The notes under the pieces are model-generated. The model had not been told where the DNA came from. It searched no databases and saw only the letters and a program-made list of their open reading frames with translations. Positions 33,737 to 44,288 of a stretch of DNA of 64,000 nucleotides are shown here, one piece after another. Made by a program: the position numbers and the translations under genes. This stretch comes from Hordeum vulgare subsp. vulgare. Taxonomy: Eukaryota; Streptophyta; Magnoliopsida; Poales; Poaceae. Positions within the stretch are counted from its first letter, which is position 1. Each line of letters starts with the position of its first letter. The stretch is from contig NC_058520.1 of NCBI RefSeq assembly GCF_904849725.1, positions 318,939,186-319,003,185 on the forward strand. The letters are read 5' to 3'.

Positions 33737-34030
33737 TTAAAAGCATGGTTAATGATAGAGCCAACAATCGGCTATAAGGAGTTGACATGTCATATAGAGC
33801 CAACCTAATAGACGGTATATAAAATAGTAAATTTTAGATGTGTACTATTTTAGTAGTAGTTGACCCACCTTACAACCTCACAAAGCATTTTGGGTCTCGT
33901 GCTGCAACTAGCTACTCACCAAGAACCCGCTTTTCTTCTCTCTCCTCCTTTCTCTCCTCCAACTAAGTAAGGATATAATATTATAATCCTTATAACCTAT
34001 TTATGTCACCTTATTGTACTTGGTCTAAGA
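33737..34030. mobile_element. possible Tourist/Harbinger-type MITE
   Basis: The segment opens GCATGGTTAATGATAGAGCC with CGGCTATAAGGAGTTGACATG, contains a TTTTCTTCTCTCTCCTCCTTTCTC tract, and closes CCTTATTGTACTTGGTCTAAG. This sequence plan recurs in grass Tourist MITEs. The ends are only weakly inverted and I could not fix the 3-bp duplication. Confidence 0.4.
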
Positions 34031-34157
34031 GATGTGATGTACAAGGGCAAAGGCTGAGACAAGCTGTGGCACCTGTCGAATTTCTAGTTGCACTCGTGCA
34101 GGTTCCTGCTTCACGCCGGACTTTATATGCATCAATAGAAAGAGAAAGAGAGAGGGA

Positions 34158-34590
34158 AATTTTTTGGAAAGTGTGCTTCTCAGCCCGAGCTCAAATGAGC
34201 TCGGGTGAACAATAAAATCTAAAAAAAAATCAAAACAAATTCAAAGTATGACATCACATTTCTAATTTTTTTTATGATAAACATTGACAAAATTTCTAAC
34301 TGCCAACAAACTTTCATTATGACATCACATTTATGGAAGCCGTGGAAAAAATAACAAAATCAGTACTCAAAATGCTTTTGAAAGTAGCATTTTCAAAGTA
34401 TGATTTTGTTTTTTTTACCACGTCTCATAAAAATGTGATTTTCTGATGAATTTTTTCAATTTATTAAAACTTTTGTCAATGTTTATCATAAAAAAGAATT
34501 GGAATTTTTAAACCTTTTTTAAAATTATTTCGATTTTACTGTTCACCCGAGCTCATTTGAGCTCGGGCTGAGAAACTCCATGTCCAAAAA
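34158..34590. mobile_element. 430-bp foldback MITE
   Basis: The whole segment is an imperfect inverted repeat. The arms open TTCTCAGCCCGAGCTCAAAT at about 34180 and close with the exact complement at 34550-34576. They continue with paired TTTTTTATGATAAACATTGA segments and meet at a GCTTTTGAAAGTAGC apex near 34376. The arms end in A/T-rich runs. The family (Mutator-like or other) and target duplication could not be determined. A transcript would fold into one long hairpin. Confidence 0.75.
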
Positions 34591-35455
34591 AACTGCAATA
34601 TTTATTGATCATAGGCGTGGGGGCTTTGCACTTTTGCAGCGCATGGGATGCGGCTGATCGATCGTGCATGGAAAGCACAAAGTGGGAAGCGAATAGCGCA
34701 AACAGTGTGTTTATGGTGTTATAGCATCCAAAAAGGAGATTAGTTTGTTTCTCTGGTCCTTTCATATGTCCGTCAATGTTCCATTCCACCATTAATGCCT
34801 TGCTACTTCTACAATTCTCGAAGATCTCTTTGGAGATCAAGACTGCACAAGTACGCAAGACATGTAACATAAACACCAATGCATAATAATAACAAAGCAA
34901 AGCTATAGGACTCATTCACATATGATTAATAGAATAATCAGCGCGGTGTCCATGATGCTGCAAATGAATGCAAAGGCTTTGCGACATCGAATGGGGATGG
35001 GGAATTGATCGAGAAGGCAAGAAATGAGATGCCCCGGCTTTACAGATTGGGAATATATAAGATGCCCATTTGCAAGATCGATCCACCACGTTGCTTCCTC
35101 CAACAGTGGGCTGAATTAAAGGACGGGATGTGTTGTGTGACAGGCGCGTCCGGTCAAGTTGTTTATGCATGCCTGCGTGTGCGCGCTCGTATGGTATCCT
35201 CTGGTGGGTCTGGTTGACCTCTCTTTTGTGGAGCTTTCTTCCTATGGCCTCCATCCCGCTCCATTATTGCTGGACATATTGCTCTTTGATCCGTGGATCA
35301 CCATCATGGAGATGCGTAGATGATGAGGGAGACATTGGCTAGGAGAATAATAACCGTCATAGAGACAACACGAAGACATGTGTCCGTGCCTATGAAGTAT
35401 GAACGTAGAATAAGCAGATAATTTTGGTACGTTTAGCCCTTTTGTGAAAACTTTA
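34591..35455. other. no recognised features
   Basis: No terminal repeats, poly(A) tracts or conserved protein blocks. Short open frames on minus (34553-34915 and 34916-35254) have no recognisable domain. Confidence 0.45.
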
Positions 35456-35614
35456 TGTTAGAGATATATTTGATGTAGAAGTATTTGATAGTTTAAAATT
35501 TATAGTTGGTTTTATATCTTATCTATAGGAACGAATTCTTGTTTTTCAAGTTTTGCATCCAATATATACTCGTTTATGACGCTCAATACAACAATCTCTT
35601 TATCCTTATTAACA
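35456..35614 (+). repeat. 5' LTR of the non-autonomous element
   Basis: 159 bp, TGTTAGAG to TTAACA, preceded by CTTTA. It is shorter than its partner by internal deletion. Confidence 0.7.
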
Positions 35615-37426
35615 TGGTATCAGCCTTTCGATCCAACCTTAGCCGCCGCCCGCCGCTTCCGTTGCGCGGTGCCCCTAGGACGGTAGACCTACATGACCGT
35701 CGCAGGGGGCCGCAACGTCCGTACCTAGGTTTCGTCCGACAGTCGTGTTGACCGGTTGCCCTAGAGAGTCTTTTTTCCAATCTGTTTTGATTTTTCGAAT
35801 CTAAGATTGGTTTGCGTCGCCCATTGCGAACGTCGACGGTCGCGCCTCTACTCCGACGTCCACATGACCGGGCCTCTACACCAACCAGGCAACCTCGCTC
35901 GGCGTGGCGGCCCCTCACGACCGTCGACCGCGTGTCTGCTCACCCGTCGCCCTACACCGGCCTTCGCCATTCTTCTCCGACCGGCACTGCTCCATCACTA
36001 CACGCCTTCTCCTCATCGGCCCCATTGCTGGATGTCAGGCTCACCGCTTGCGGGCCGTCGGCCTCGCCGGCTCCGTAGCCTCGCTCGTCGGCCCCGTCGG
36101 GCCAGCAGCCTCCTCGGCCGCGTCGGGCCGGTTGCCGGCTCCGGCCACGACCGTCGTCGCCGGCTTCATCTCGGACACCGCCACCCCGCCTCCACCGAGC
36201 GACGCCCCCGAGCTCACGCTCGATCGGATTGATCACCTGCCTGCATGCAATCCGCCTCATCTATGTCGTGCGACCGATCTTGCCGGTTGGTTGCGACCGC
36301 CTCCGCAAGTCCCGTGAAGTCTGTCCTGAGTACAGCGTGCCCTCCATCGATCGAGCATGAGACTACCGCTACATCACCCCGTCGGGGCACAGCGCCGCCA
36401 CCCCATGGTTCTCCCACGGCTGCACCGACTCGCGCGTTCCCGCTACGTTGTCCCTTTGGTCTGTAGTGCAGCCACACGCGGTCCCCGCAACCCGCGAGCC
36501 ACCGCTACACCGCCCCTTCAGGTTGTAGTGCTAAGACACGCGATCTCTGCTGCCGCCTGAGACCGACCCTATGGCTGCGCCGACCTGTGGACCGCCGCTA
36601 TGCCGTTCCTTGGGCCCTCGCGCCGCAGCACGCGGTCCACACCGACGTCCCAAGGACTTCCTGCCGTCACCCCGATCCGCGAGATGCCGCTTTGTCGCCC
36701 CTTTTGATCGTAGTGCCGCGGCATGCGGTGCATTCTGTTGTCCATGTGCCTTGACTTCCTGTAGTATGCAATGCGCCGTATCGCTCGGCGCGGGAACACC
36801 ATCGTCCGCGCCGGTCTTCGTCGCACTATTGGGTTCTTCCTCGCCTACTTTGAGCATCGTCATCGTGCTCCTAACCAGCCGCCGCCGTCACCGTCAGGCC
36901 GACGCCATCGTTGTTCTTCTGCATCGGTAAAGCTCGCTCACCAAAGCCGCGTCGCCCGTCCACCCCCTTCATCTTCGTCCAGCACCAACTCATCACCAGC
37001 GTCGCCTTCATCTTCCCCGACAACTTCATCTACTCCGAACACCGCGGATAACATTGGCCCCCGCCAATTTGCGCCACAACTGACTTCGAGTCCTTCTCTG
37101 TTAGACTTGTACACCGGCTACCCCGATTCGATATCGGCTACCACGATTCGACATCTACCATATCGTTCTTCGCACGGCTGCCTCGAACACGGTGACACAG
37201 CCCTACGCTCTCGGCTACCTCTATATCGGCACAAAGGTCTATCACCTTGCTTGAGCAACTCATCGGCTTCCTGTGAAGTCCACGCATCCGTGAAGCGGCA
37301 CCATCCCTGATGCTCCCCTGTGACCGTGGGGGGGATGTTAGCTCGTCGGCTGTTATTCTCTCTAGTCTGACCGACCGTGACGCTTGTGTTATTTGCAACA
37401 CTACCGCTATGACTGCGCGGGGGGAA

Positions 37427-37630
37427 TGTTAGAGATATATTTGGTGTTCATGTATTTGGTAGTCTAGAATTTGTACTCCGCCTCCTAACTTATCTCTAAG
37501 AGAGGCTTCTTGCCCTCCAAGTCTGTACTCCTATGTATACTCACCCATGAGTATATATACATCAACGATACCGCTATGATGGATACACCATCCATCATAT
37601 TTCAGAACAATCCGTCTATCATTTCTAACA
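37427..37630 (+). repeat. 3' LTR of the non-autonomous element
   Basis: 204 bp, TGTTAGAG to TCTAACA, followed by CTTTC. It contains a GAGTATATATAC TATA-like stretch near 37550. Confidence 0.7.
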
Positions 37631-38154
37631 CTTTCGATCTATACATCATCAATCATGATAGTACACACGAAGACCAAAAATAATAAAAATCATATCCAGA
37701 TTCATAGACAACCTAACGATGACTACAGGCACTGAAGCGAGCCAAAGATGTGTCGCCCTTATCACCCGTTTCTCGCGGGAGCCGGGCAAAACTTGTTGTA
37801 GTAGACAGTTGGGAATTCGTTGAGCTAAGGCCCCATAGGATGAGCGCAGAAAAACAACAACCACCACCATTGAAGAGTACCGTAGATTGGAAGTATTCAA
37901 CCTAAAGACACACCTCTACATGCCCACTGATGATGCTAGAAGCACCACCGGGACGGGGGCTAGGTGGGCATAATCTTAGTCCATCTTCAGGGACACGTCA
38001 CTATCTCGTCTTTCCAATGAGGACACAAACCCTAACAAAACTTGAAGAAATATCTAAAAACTAAGCCCTCCCACATGCAAGGGTCATGATCCACCATGCC
38101 ACCATGGCCCTAAGGCCACCGGAGATGAGGCGAATCGACGAGAAGGCAAAGGAA
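37631..38154. other. no gene recognised
   Basis: Low-information stretch between two retroelements. Phrases such as CACCGGAGATGAGGCG and AAACCCTAACAAAACTTG resemble retroelement leader debris, but no boundary is visible. Confidence 0.4.
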
Positions 38155-39977
38155 TGTAGGATCAAGAAGTGGCGTCTAGACGGGGTGGTGAATAGACACT
38201 TAACAAGGAAATTGAGTAGTTCTTAATTTTCTTGAACTTTAGGAAGATTTTAGCACAAGTTAAGTCACATCCAAAACTTCCTACACATGCATATCTAGAT
38301 ATTGAGGAACGAAAAGTAAATATCTTGCAAGAGTAAGAGAGTAAGGATGGTAGAGTTAGTAAGATCAAACGCAATGAAGGCATGGTATTTTCGACGTGGT
38401 TCCACTTGGTGGTGCTATCGTACATACATGTTGATGGAGACCTCAACCGATGGATGGTGAAAACACATATGCTTCCTTGGTGATTTTGATAATTCATGAC
38501 AACATACATTGTCTCTTGGACTAACACTTGTACCTAGTATATTCAAGGTATAGTCCACATAGAGCTTTGGCTATAGGACTGTGAGGAGAAGCCCCTTGAT
38601 GAAGGAAGGGGTAGGATTGGCTCAAGATTCAAGCAAGAAGACTCTTAATTTTATAATTTGTGAGAAATAACTTTGATTCCATAGGAAAGCCAATACTATT
38701 TGAAGGGGTGAGGCATAATGATGAATTGGTTTTTCAAGTGCTTAGAGATAGCCACCAAAAATACCGAGTCACTTTCCCACAAACTATATCTCTCCCAAGC
38801 CACATATGCAAAATCGGTGCCACCAATATTACCTACTCGACCATACTGATTTTACAATTAGACAGATCCTATGCCAAACCCACCTTCTTGGTACAACCAA
38901 CATTCCTATCGGTGCCACCGAGATATGGTGACCAACATTCTATTGAGAAAATTTCAAGTTTCGGAATTTCCGAGTTTGAAATCGCTCTCACCGAGTTTGG
39001 AAACCAGTCTAGGTCATCGTATCGTTACCACCGAGATTCCAATATCGGTCTTACCGATAATTCAAAAGTTGCCACATTTAGTGCAACTTGGTACCACCGA
39101 GATTCTTTTCGTTGTCACCGAGATGGGAAATAATGTTTTAACGGTTGGATTTTGGTGGATGCCTATATATACCCCTCCACCTCCCACTCACTCATAGAGG
39201 AAGCACTCGAAACACACTTACACTTGCAAGATCCATTTTTCTGAGAGAGAGACACGTACTCATGTGTTGAGATCAAGAGTTTCCAATCCTACCATTTGAA
39301 ACTTGATCTCTAGCCTCCCCAAGTTACTTTCCACAAGATCAATCTCTCCTACCCATGCCAAATCTAAGAGAGAGTGATTTAGCGTTGAGGAGACTATCTT
39401 TTGAAGCACAAGAGCAGGGAGTTCATCATTCTACCACATCTATTACCTTTTGGATGGTGGTGCCTCCTAGATTGGTGAGGTGTCGCTTGGGAGGCTCATA
39501 CTTCATGTTGTGGAGTTGAACCAAGAAGTTTGTATGGGCAAGGAGATCGCCTACTTCATGAAGATATATCGTGAGTGAGGCTAGTCCTGTGTGGACGGAA
39601 GCCATGGTGGAATAGACTAGGCCGCTTCTTTGTGGACCCCTTGTGGGTGGAGCCCTCCGTGGACTCTCGGAGCAGTTACCCTGTGGGTTGAAAGCTCCAC
39701 TAACTTGGACGTACGATAGCGCCACCTATCCAAACCATGCCAAAAATTATCGTGTCAACTTCTTCGCGTTTGATCTTCCTAAACTCTACTCCTTTATAAA
39801 TGTGAAAAGTTTTTTTACTTTCTGCTGCCATATTTGTTGACTAGCGTGTGTAGGGTGCATTAGACTAGTTAGAATCGCTAAAATCGGCCAACCATTAAAT
39901 TGGGAAAAGGCTAGGATTTTAATTTATGCAAGTAGTCTATTCACCCTCCTCTAGACACCTCTTCTACGGATCTCACA
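38155..39977 (+). repeat. 5' LTR of copia element
   Basis: It starts TGTAGGATCAAGAAGTGGCG and ends CGGATCTCACA, 1823 bp. The two ends are inverted relatives (GTCTAGAC near the start, CTCTAGACACC near the end). A TATATATA box at 39164-39171 in GCCTATATATACCCC is the likely promoter. TTGGTATCATAGC follows. Confidence 0.7.
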
Positions 39978-39979
39978 AT

Positions 39980-39993
39980 TGGTATCATAGCAA
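39980..39993 (+). promoter_or_regulatory. tRNA-Met-type primer-binding site
   Basis: TGGTATCATAGCAA directly follows the LTR. The consensus in copia elements is TGGTATCAGAGC, so one base is altered. Confidence 0.7.
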
Positions 39994-40032
39994 GGTCTCC
40001 ATAACCTTGGTTTTATCAACATTGGAGGAAGA

Positions 40033-40640
40033 TGGATGTGCCTAGTTTGGGGAATATTAGTTGTAGAGTGCCTATTCTTGATGGCGAATATTTTAGACAA
40101 TGAAAAGATGAACTGCTTGATCTATTTGATAAATTCCATTTGCGCAAATATGTTAAATATCCCTATGAGACTCCCATTGACCCTTTGCATCCTTCTCATG
40201 ATGAAGAATTTGATATGCTTCGTAATCTCAAAACTGTAAACCTAATCATTAGAGGACTGCCAAGAAATGTGCTTAATCAATTGCAGAATTTTGAATGTGC
40301 TCACACTTTGGGGAAAGAGTTGGAGAAAATATATCCCGACTATTCACTGTCCATAAATGCATTGCCTTTCACAAAATGAAGCCAACCAATCCTAATTTTG
40401 ATAAATTCATTTTTATGCTTCGTGACCTCATGCGTGCTAAAGGAGATGTCATTACCATTAACACTGTCATTGTTGAAGCCATTCACATACATAAATATGA
40501 ACATTGTCATAGTCAAAATTCTCATGAAATTCTTGTTTCTTATGACGAGGATATTTTGTTCGATGATGACAATGTGCAGCATGGCTACTACAATGAAGAT
40601 GAAGAGTTGGACATCGAGTATGGGAAGACCATGAGGAACC
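40033..40640 (+). pseudogene. gag of copia element
   Basis: The reading MDVPSLGNISCRVPILDGEY starts at 40033 with a stop shortly after (FRQ, stop, KDELLDLF). It then gives DEEFDMLRNLKTVNLIIRGL and ECAHTLGKELEKIYPDYSL. The region is shifted in frame near 40375 and runs into an acidic linker (DEDILFDDDNVQHGYYNEDE). No CCHC knuckle was found. Confidence 0.6.
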
Positions 40641-41040
40641 TTAGTCTTATGGAGAACCTTAGAGACTACATGGCCGGAGGAAAGGAGTGGGTTCTCAATA
40701 GTGGATGCACCGATCATATTACTCGAGATAAAGACATGTTCCATGAGATCACACCAAACCGTGGACCTCGAAGGTATGTGACTTTTGGAGACAACTCCAA
40801 GGGTAAGGTACTTGGTCTTGGTAAAGTGGCCATATCTCATGATAGTTCAATTCAAAATGGCATGCTTGTTGAATCCCTTGGCTACAATATTCTTTTCGTA
40901 TCTAGACTATTGGACTTTGGTTTCAATGTGCTATTTACGGAAGTTGATTGCCAAGTGTTTCGCCATGATAATTATAACATGGTATGTACTAGTTTCCGTA
41001 GAGGTGATCTATATATTGTCGATTTCACTAGAAAATCCTA
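40641..41040 (+). pseudogene. protease of copia element, active site lost
   Basis: WVLNSGCTDHITRDKDMF aligns with the copia protease signature W-V-L-D-S-G-C-T. The catalytic Asp codon is AAT (Asn) at 40697-40699, so the protease would be inactive. The flap side continues with YVTFGDNSKGKVLGLGKV. The frame is open to the TAA at 41039-41041. Confidence 0.75.
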
Positions 41041-41790
41041 AACCGTACATGTCTTATTGCAAAATATTCTAAAGGTTGGTTATGGCATAGAAGGTTAGGA
41101 CATGTAGGAATGCGTAACCTTGACAGGCTTATCAAAGGTGATCATATCCTTGGTGTTAGAGATGTTATCTTTGACAAAGATAGACTTTGTAGTGCTTGTC
41201 AAGCAGGAAAGCAAGTTGGCGGAAGTCATCCCGTGAAGAACATCATGACTACAAGAAGGCTACTCGAGCTGCTTCATATGGATCTTTTTGGTCCCAATGC
41301 TTACAAGAGCGTCGGTGAAAATTCTTATGGTTTTGTCATTGTTGATCATTTTTCCTGATTTACGTCGGTATTCTTTCTTGATGATAAGTCACAGGTACAA
41401 AATATCTTCAAGAACTTTGCTCAGAAAGCTCAAAATCAAGTTTAAGTGAAGATCAAGAAAGCTCGGAGCGACAACGGAACGGAGTTGAAGAACACAAATG
41501 TGGATACTTTTCTTGATGAAGAAGGTATCTCAGATGAGTTCTCGGTGACGTACACACCTCAACAAAATGGAGTTGTTGAGAGTAAGAACCGGACTCTCAT
41601 AGAGATGGCCAGAAGGATGCATGGCAAATACAAGACGCCAAGACACTATTGGGCAGAAGTCGTGAAAACAGCTTGTCACGCCATAACCCGACTGTACTTA
41701 CACAAGTTCTCGATAAAACGACATATGAGCTACTCACCGGTAACAAACCCCCAAGTTGGATATTTTTGAGTACTCGACTCTAAGTGCTAC
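41041..41790 (+). pseudogene. integrase of copia element
   Basis: The pre-integrase zinc region (RLGHVGMRNLDRLIKGD, then CSACQAGK) leads to the core. Catalytic positions are D in LLHMDLFGP, D in KKARSDNGTEL and E in GVVESKNRTL. A TGA after VDHFS (near 41357) and a TAA after QNQV (near 41443) break it. Confidence 0.75.
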
Positions 41791-41879
41791 ATTCTTGATA
41801 AGCATCGTCGCACTAAATTTGCTCCTAAATCTCATGAAGGTTTCCTACTTGGATACAGATAAAACTCGCACACTTACCA

Positions 41880-42250
41880 TGTATACATCAGGTTCATTCG
41901 AAAAGTTGAAGAGATGGTAGATGTGAACTTTGAAGAATCTAACGGTTCGCAAGTCAAACAATTTCCAAATAATGTAGGAGATAACGAACCTTCGGAAGCC
42001 ATCCAAGATCTACCTATCGGCAAGATTCGTCCCGTGGAGGTGAAGGAAAGTACTTCATCAACTCAACTGGAAGGTCCTACTTCACGTCAAGGCAAACCAC
42101 AAAACGACATGGAGACATCCACAAGCGGTACAAGACATGATGAAGAAGAGGAAGAAGTACATCATGATGATCCACCTCAAACTTTCTCACCACCACCTCC
42201 AGGAGATGACATCGTCAACGACAATGTGGAAGAAGATGGTGATGAATAAG
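41880..42250 (+). pseudogene. copia integrase-RT linker
   Basis: An open frame (41914-42249) rich in S, T, Q and E, ending in an acidic run (HDEEEEEVHHDDPPQ). This is the variable hinge between integrase and RT in SIRE-type polyproteins. It ends at TAA 42247-42249. Confidence 0.55.
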
Positions 42251-43200
42251 CTCCTCCATCCAACAATAAGAAGCTTTCACGAGTTCGAGCAAGAGTGGAC
42301 AAAGATCATCCGCTAAATCAAATATTCGGTGACATACAAACCGGGAGAATCACTCGCTCTAAATCTCATTTAGCTAACCTTTGGGGGCATTAGTCTCTCA
42401 TCTCTAGCACTGAGCCTTTGAAGGTAGAAGAATCCCTTCAAGACCCGGATTGGGTGAATGCCATGAATGAAGAGCTACAGAACTTCAAGAGGAATCAAGT
42501 GTGGACACTTGTTGAAAAGCCCAAAGGCGAGCAAAACATTATCGGTACAAGAAGGGTGTTTCTAAAAAAACAAGATGAAGATGGACAAGTTGTACGCAAC
42601 AAGGCATGTCTCATATCCAAGCATACACGCAAGTCGAATGTATAGACTACGGTGAGACTTATGCCACCGTTGCTAGACTTGAAGCCATTCGCATTATTCT
42701 TGCTTATGCCAATGACCATGACGTTACTCTTTACAAAATTGATATCAAAAGTTCTTTTCTAAATGGTGATATTGAGGAGGAGGTTATGTCAAACAACCTC
42801 CTGGATGTGTGAACCCCAAGAAACCTAATCATGTTTATAAACTTCGTAAAGCTTTATATGGTATTAAACAAGCCCTTGGAGCTTGGTACAAATGCCTAAT
42901 GAAGTTTCTCATTGAATAGGGTTTTGAGATTGGTAAAATTGATGCAACCTTATTCACTAAAAGAGTTAATGGAGAACTATTTGTGTGCCAAATATATGTG
43001 AATGGTATTATCTTTGGTTCTACTAACCCACATTTTAGTGTGAAAAATGGAAAGTTGATGTCACTCAAATATGAGATGTCAATAATGTGCGAGCTGAAAT
43101 TCTTCCTTGGATTACAAATCAAACAATCGAGAGAAGGTATGTTTATCTCTCAAACCATGTACACCAAGGACTTAATCAGGAAGTTCAATATGCAAGAGTG
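42251..43200 (+). pseudogene. reverse transcriptase of copia element, active site lost
   Basis: Blocks are DPDWVNAMNEELQNFKRNQV then WTLVEKP, YKIDIKSSFLNGDIEEEV, YKLRKALYGIKQALGAWY, FVCQIYVNGIIFGSTNPHF and LKFFLGLQIKQSREGMFISQ. The catalytic Y-V-D-D is Y-V-N-G at 42995-43006, so both Asp residues are gone. Frameshifts lie near 42605 and 42785. Coding ends at the CACTA terminus. Confidence 0.8.
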
Positions 43201-43460
43201 CACTACTAGGGAAAAGCCTAGGAGTAGCGTGGGTATTATGTATAGCAGTAGCGTGGGAACCCGCACTACTGATACGGCGCTACAACTAACCTGTAGCAGT
43301 AGCGCGGGTTGGCCCGCGCTACTGCTATACATGCGTATCAGGAGCGAGCTCCAGAATAGCGCGCTGCTGCCAATATCTGTAGCGCCTTGTAGTAGACCGC
43401 GCTACTGGTAATGGAACGATGCTGCTAAGTTTACTCCACGCGCTACTGCTAACTTTATTA
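43201..43460. repeat. CACTA terminal and subterminal repeats
   Basis: The terminal CACTACTAGGGAAAAGCC is followed by repeated AGTAGCG(C/T)GGG and CGCTACTGCTA units in both orientations. These bind the transposon's regulator protein in En/Spm-type systems (family knowledge). A perfect 15-bp stem with a 4-base loop (TAGCAGTAGCGCGGG / CCCGCGCTACTGCTA) is at 43294-43327. Confidence 0.85.
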
Positions 43461-43714
43461 GTTTCTGATTTTTTTTGCATATGTGTTTTGTATATGAAGA
43501 GGCTTTATACAAAAATCTTTAGCACATACAAATGTCATCATCATACACATACAAATGGCTGCGAGACCACGAATGTAATCATAGCATAAACACACAAATA
43601 GTCTCATCAAATCATGTCTCATCATAATCATCATCCAACACAAAGTGGTCTCTCGTCATCATCTCTAAAATAGTGATACAAGACTCAAATACTTGCAACT
43701 AGATTGTCATCCAT

Positions 43715-43978
43715 CTAAACAATTATATACGCGAGAAGAGCTATCAGTATGAGTAAGAGCCAAATTATGTAGTACATTAGGTGGCGATTATGAGCCCTCT
43801 CGCGCGCTAGCGTGAGCCTCCTCACGTAACTAGCTTCTGCTTCTTGTCTGCTTTTGCAGCCTTTATGGCTGGCGCCCGAGACCCCCTCCACTTGCGCCTC
43901 ATAGTCAGACCACTCGTCGTATACTGCTGTAACCTTGCCTTTGTACACGACATAGCACCGGTACTTCGCCATCAACAA
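43715..43978 (-). pseudogene. CACTA accessory ORF: viroplasmin/RNase H N-like domain plus membrane segment
   Basis: The 87-residue frame reads AKYRCYVVYKGKVTAVYDEW then EGVSGASHKGCKSRQEAEASY. This matches the small viroplasmin-like (RNase H1 N-terminal type) fold, often seen in CACTA proteins. The end is a hydrophobic helix (MYYIIWLLLILIALLAYIIV), a good transmembrane segment. It is probably the C-terminal part of a longer spliced ORF rather than an independent gene. Its role in transposition is unknown. Confidence 0.6.
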
Positions 43979-44288
43979 TCTAGGTACCTGTTAGAGATGC
44001 ATCTTCATCAAGAGAATGTACAATCACATGCAATAAAATATACTTGAGCAACACAAAAAAGAAAGGGTTAAGAACTAGATGCAACATATAGTAAACATAA
44101 ATAATCAACACAGTTTCATCGTACGCAAACTAATTAACTAGAGATACACATGTCATCGTACCCAAACTAACAAAGTAGCGTTACGCAAGTTCGGTGAGGA
44201 CCGTGGACATCACATAGTTTCATCACTACATAAAGTATATACAAGTTCAACCGACACATCTCATCGTCATCGACATCGTAAATCACTA

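Larger units (their letters stand above)
35456..37630 (+). mobile_element. 2.2-kb non-autonomous LTR retrotransposon
   Basis: Short direct repeats starting TGTTAGAGATATATTTG bound the unit at 35456-35614 and 37427-37630. The 5' repeat is followed at once by TGGTATCAGCC, a Met-tRNA-type primer site (35615), and the 3' repeat is preceded by GCGCGGGGGGAA, a purine tract. Flanks CTTTA and CTTTC are a 4/5 target duplication. The GC-rich interior has long P/S/R-rich frames but no gag-pol motif. It would depend on another element's proteins, as TRIM/LARD-type elements do. The family is unassigned, and the primer site suggests copia machinery. Confidence 0.75.
38155..43200 (+). mobile_element. SIRE/Maximus-like Ty1/copia element, cut by CACTA at its 3' side
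   Basis: A 1.8-kb 5' LTR, a Met-tRNA-type primer site and gag, protease, integrase, RT in copia order identify the superfamily. Long LTRs with TCTAGA-containing ends are typical of the Maximus group. RNase H and the 3' LTR are not seen: the reading ends at 43200, where CACTACTAGG begins. The rest should lie on the far side of the CACTA-derived block, possibly beyond the window. Catalytic residues of protease and RT are mutated. Confidence 0.75.

Noticed and set aside
35807..37310. Candidate host gene with several 110-180-residue frames
   Set aside because: It lies wholly between the two LTRs of a small retroelement, and the frames are compositional.
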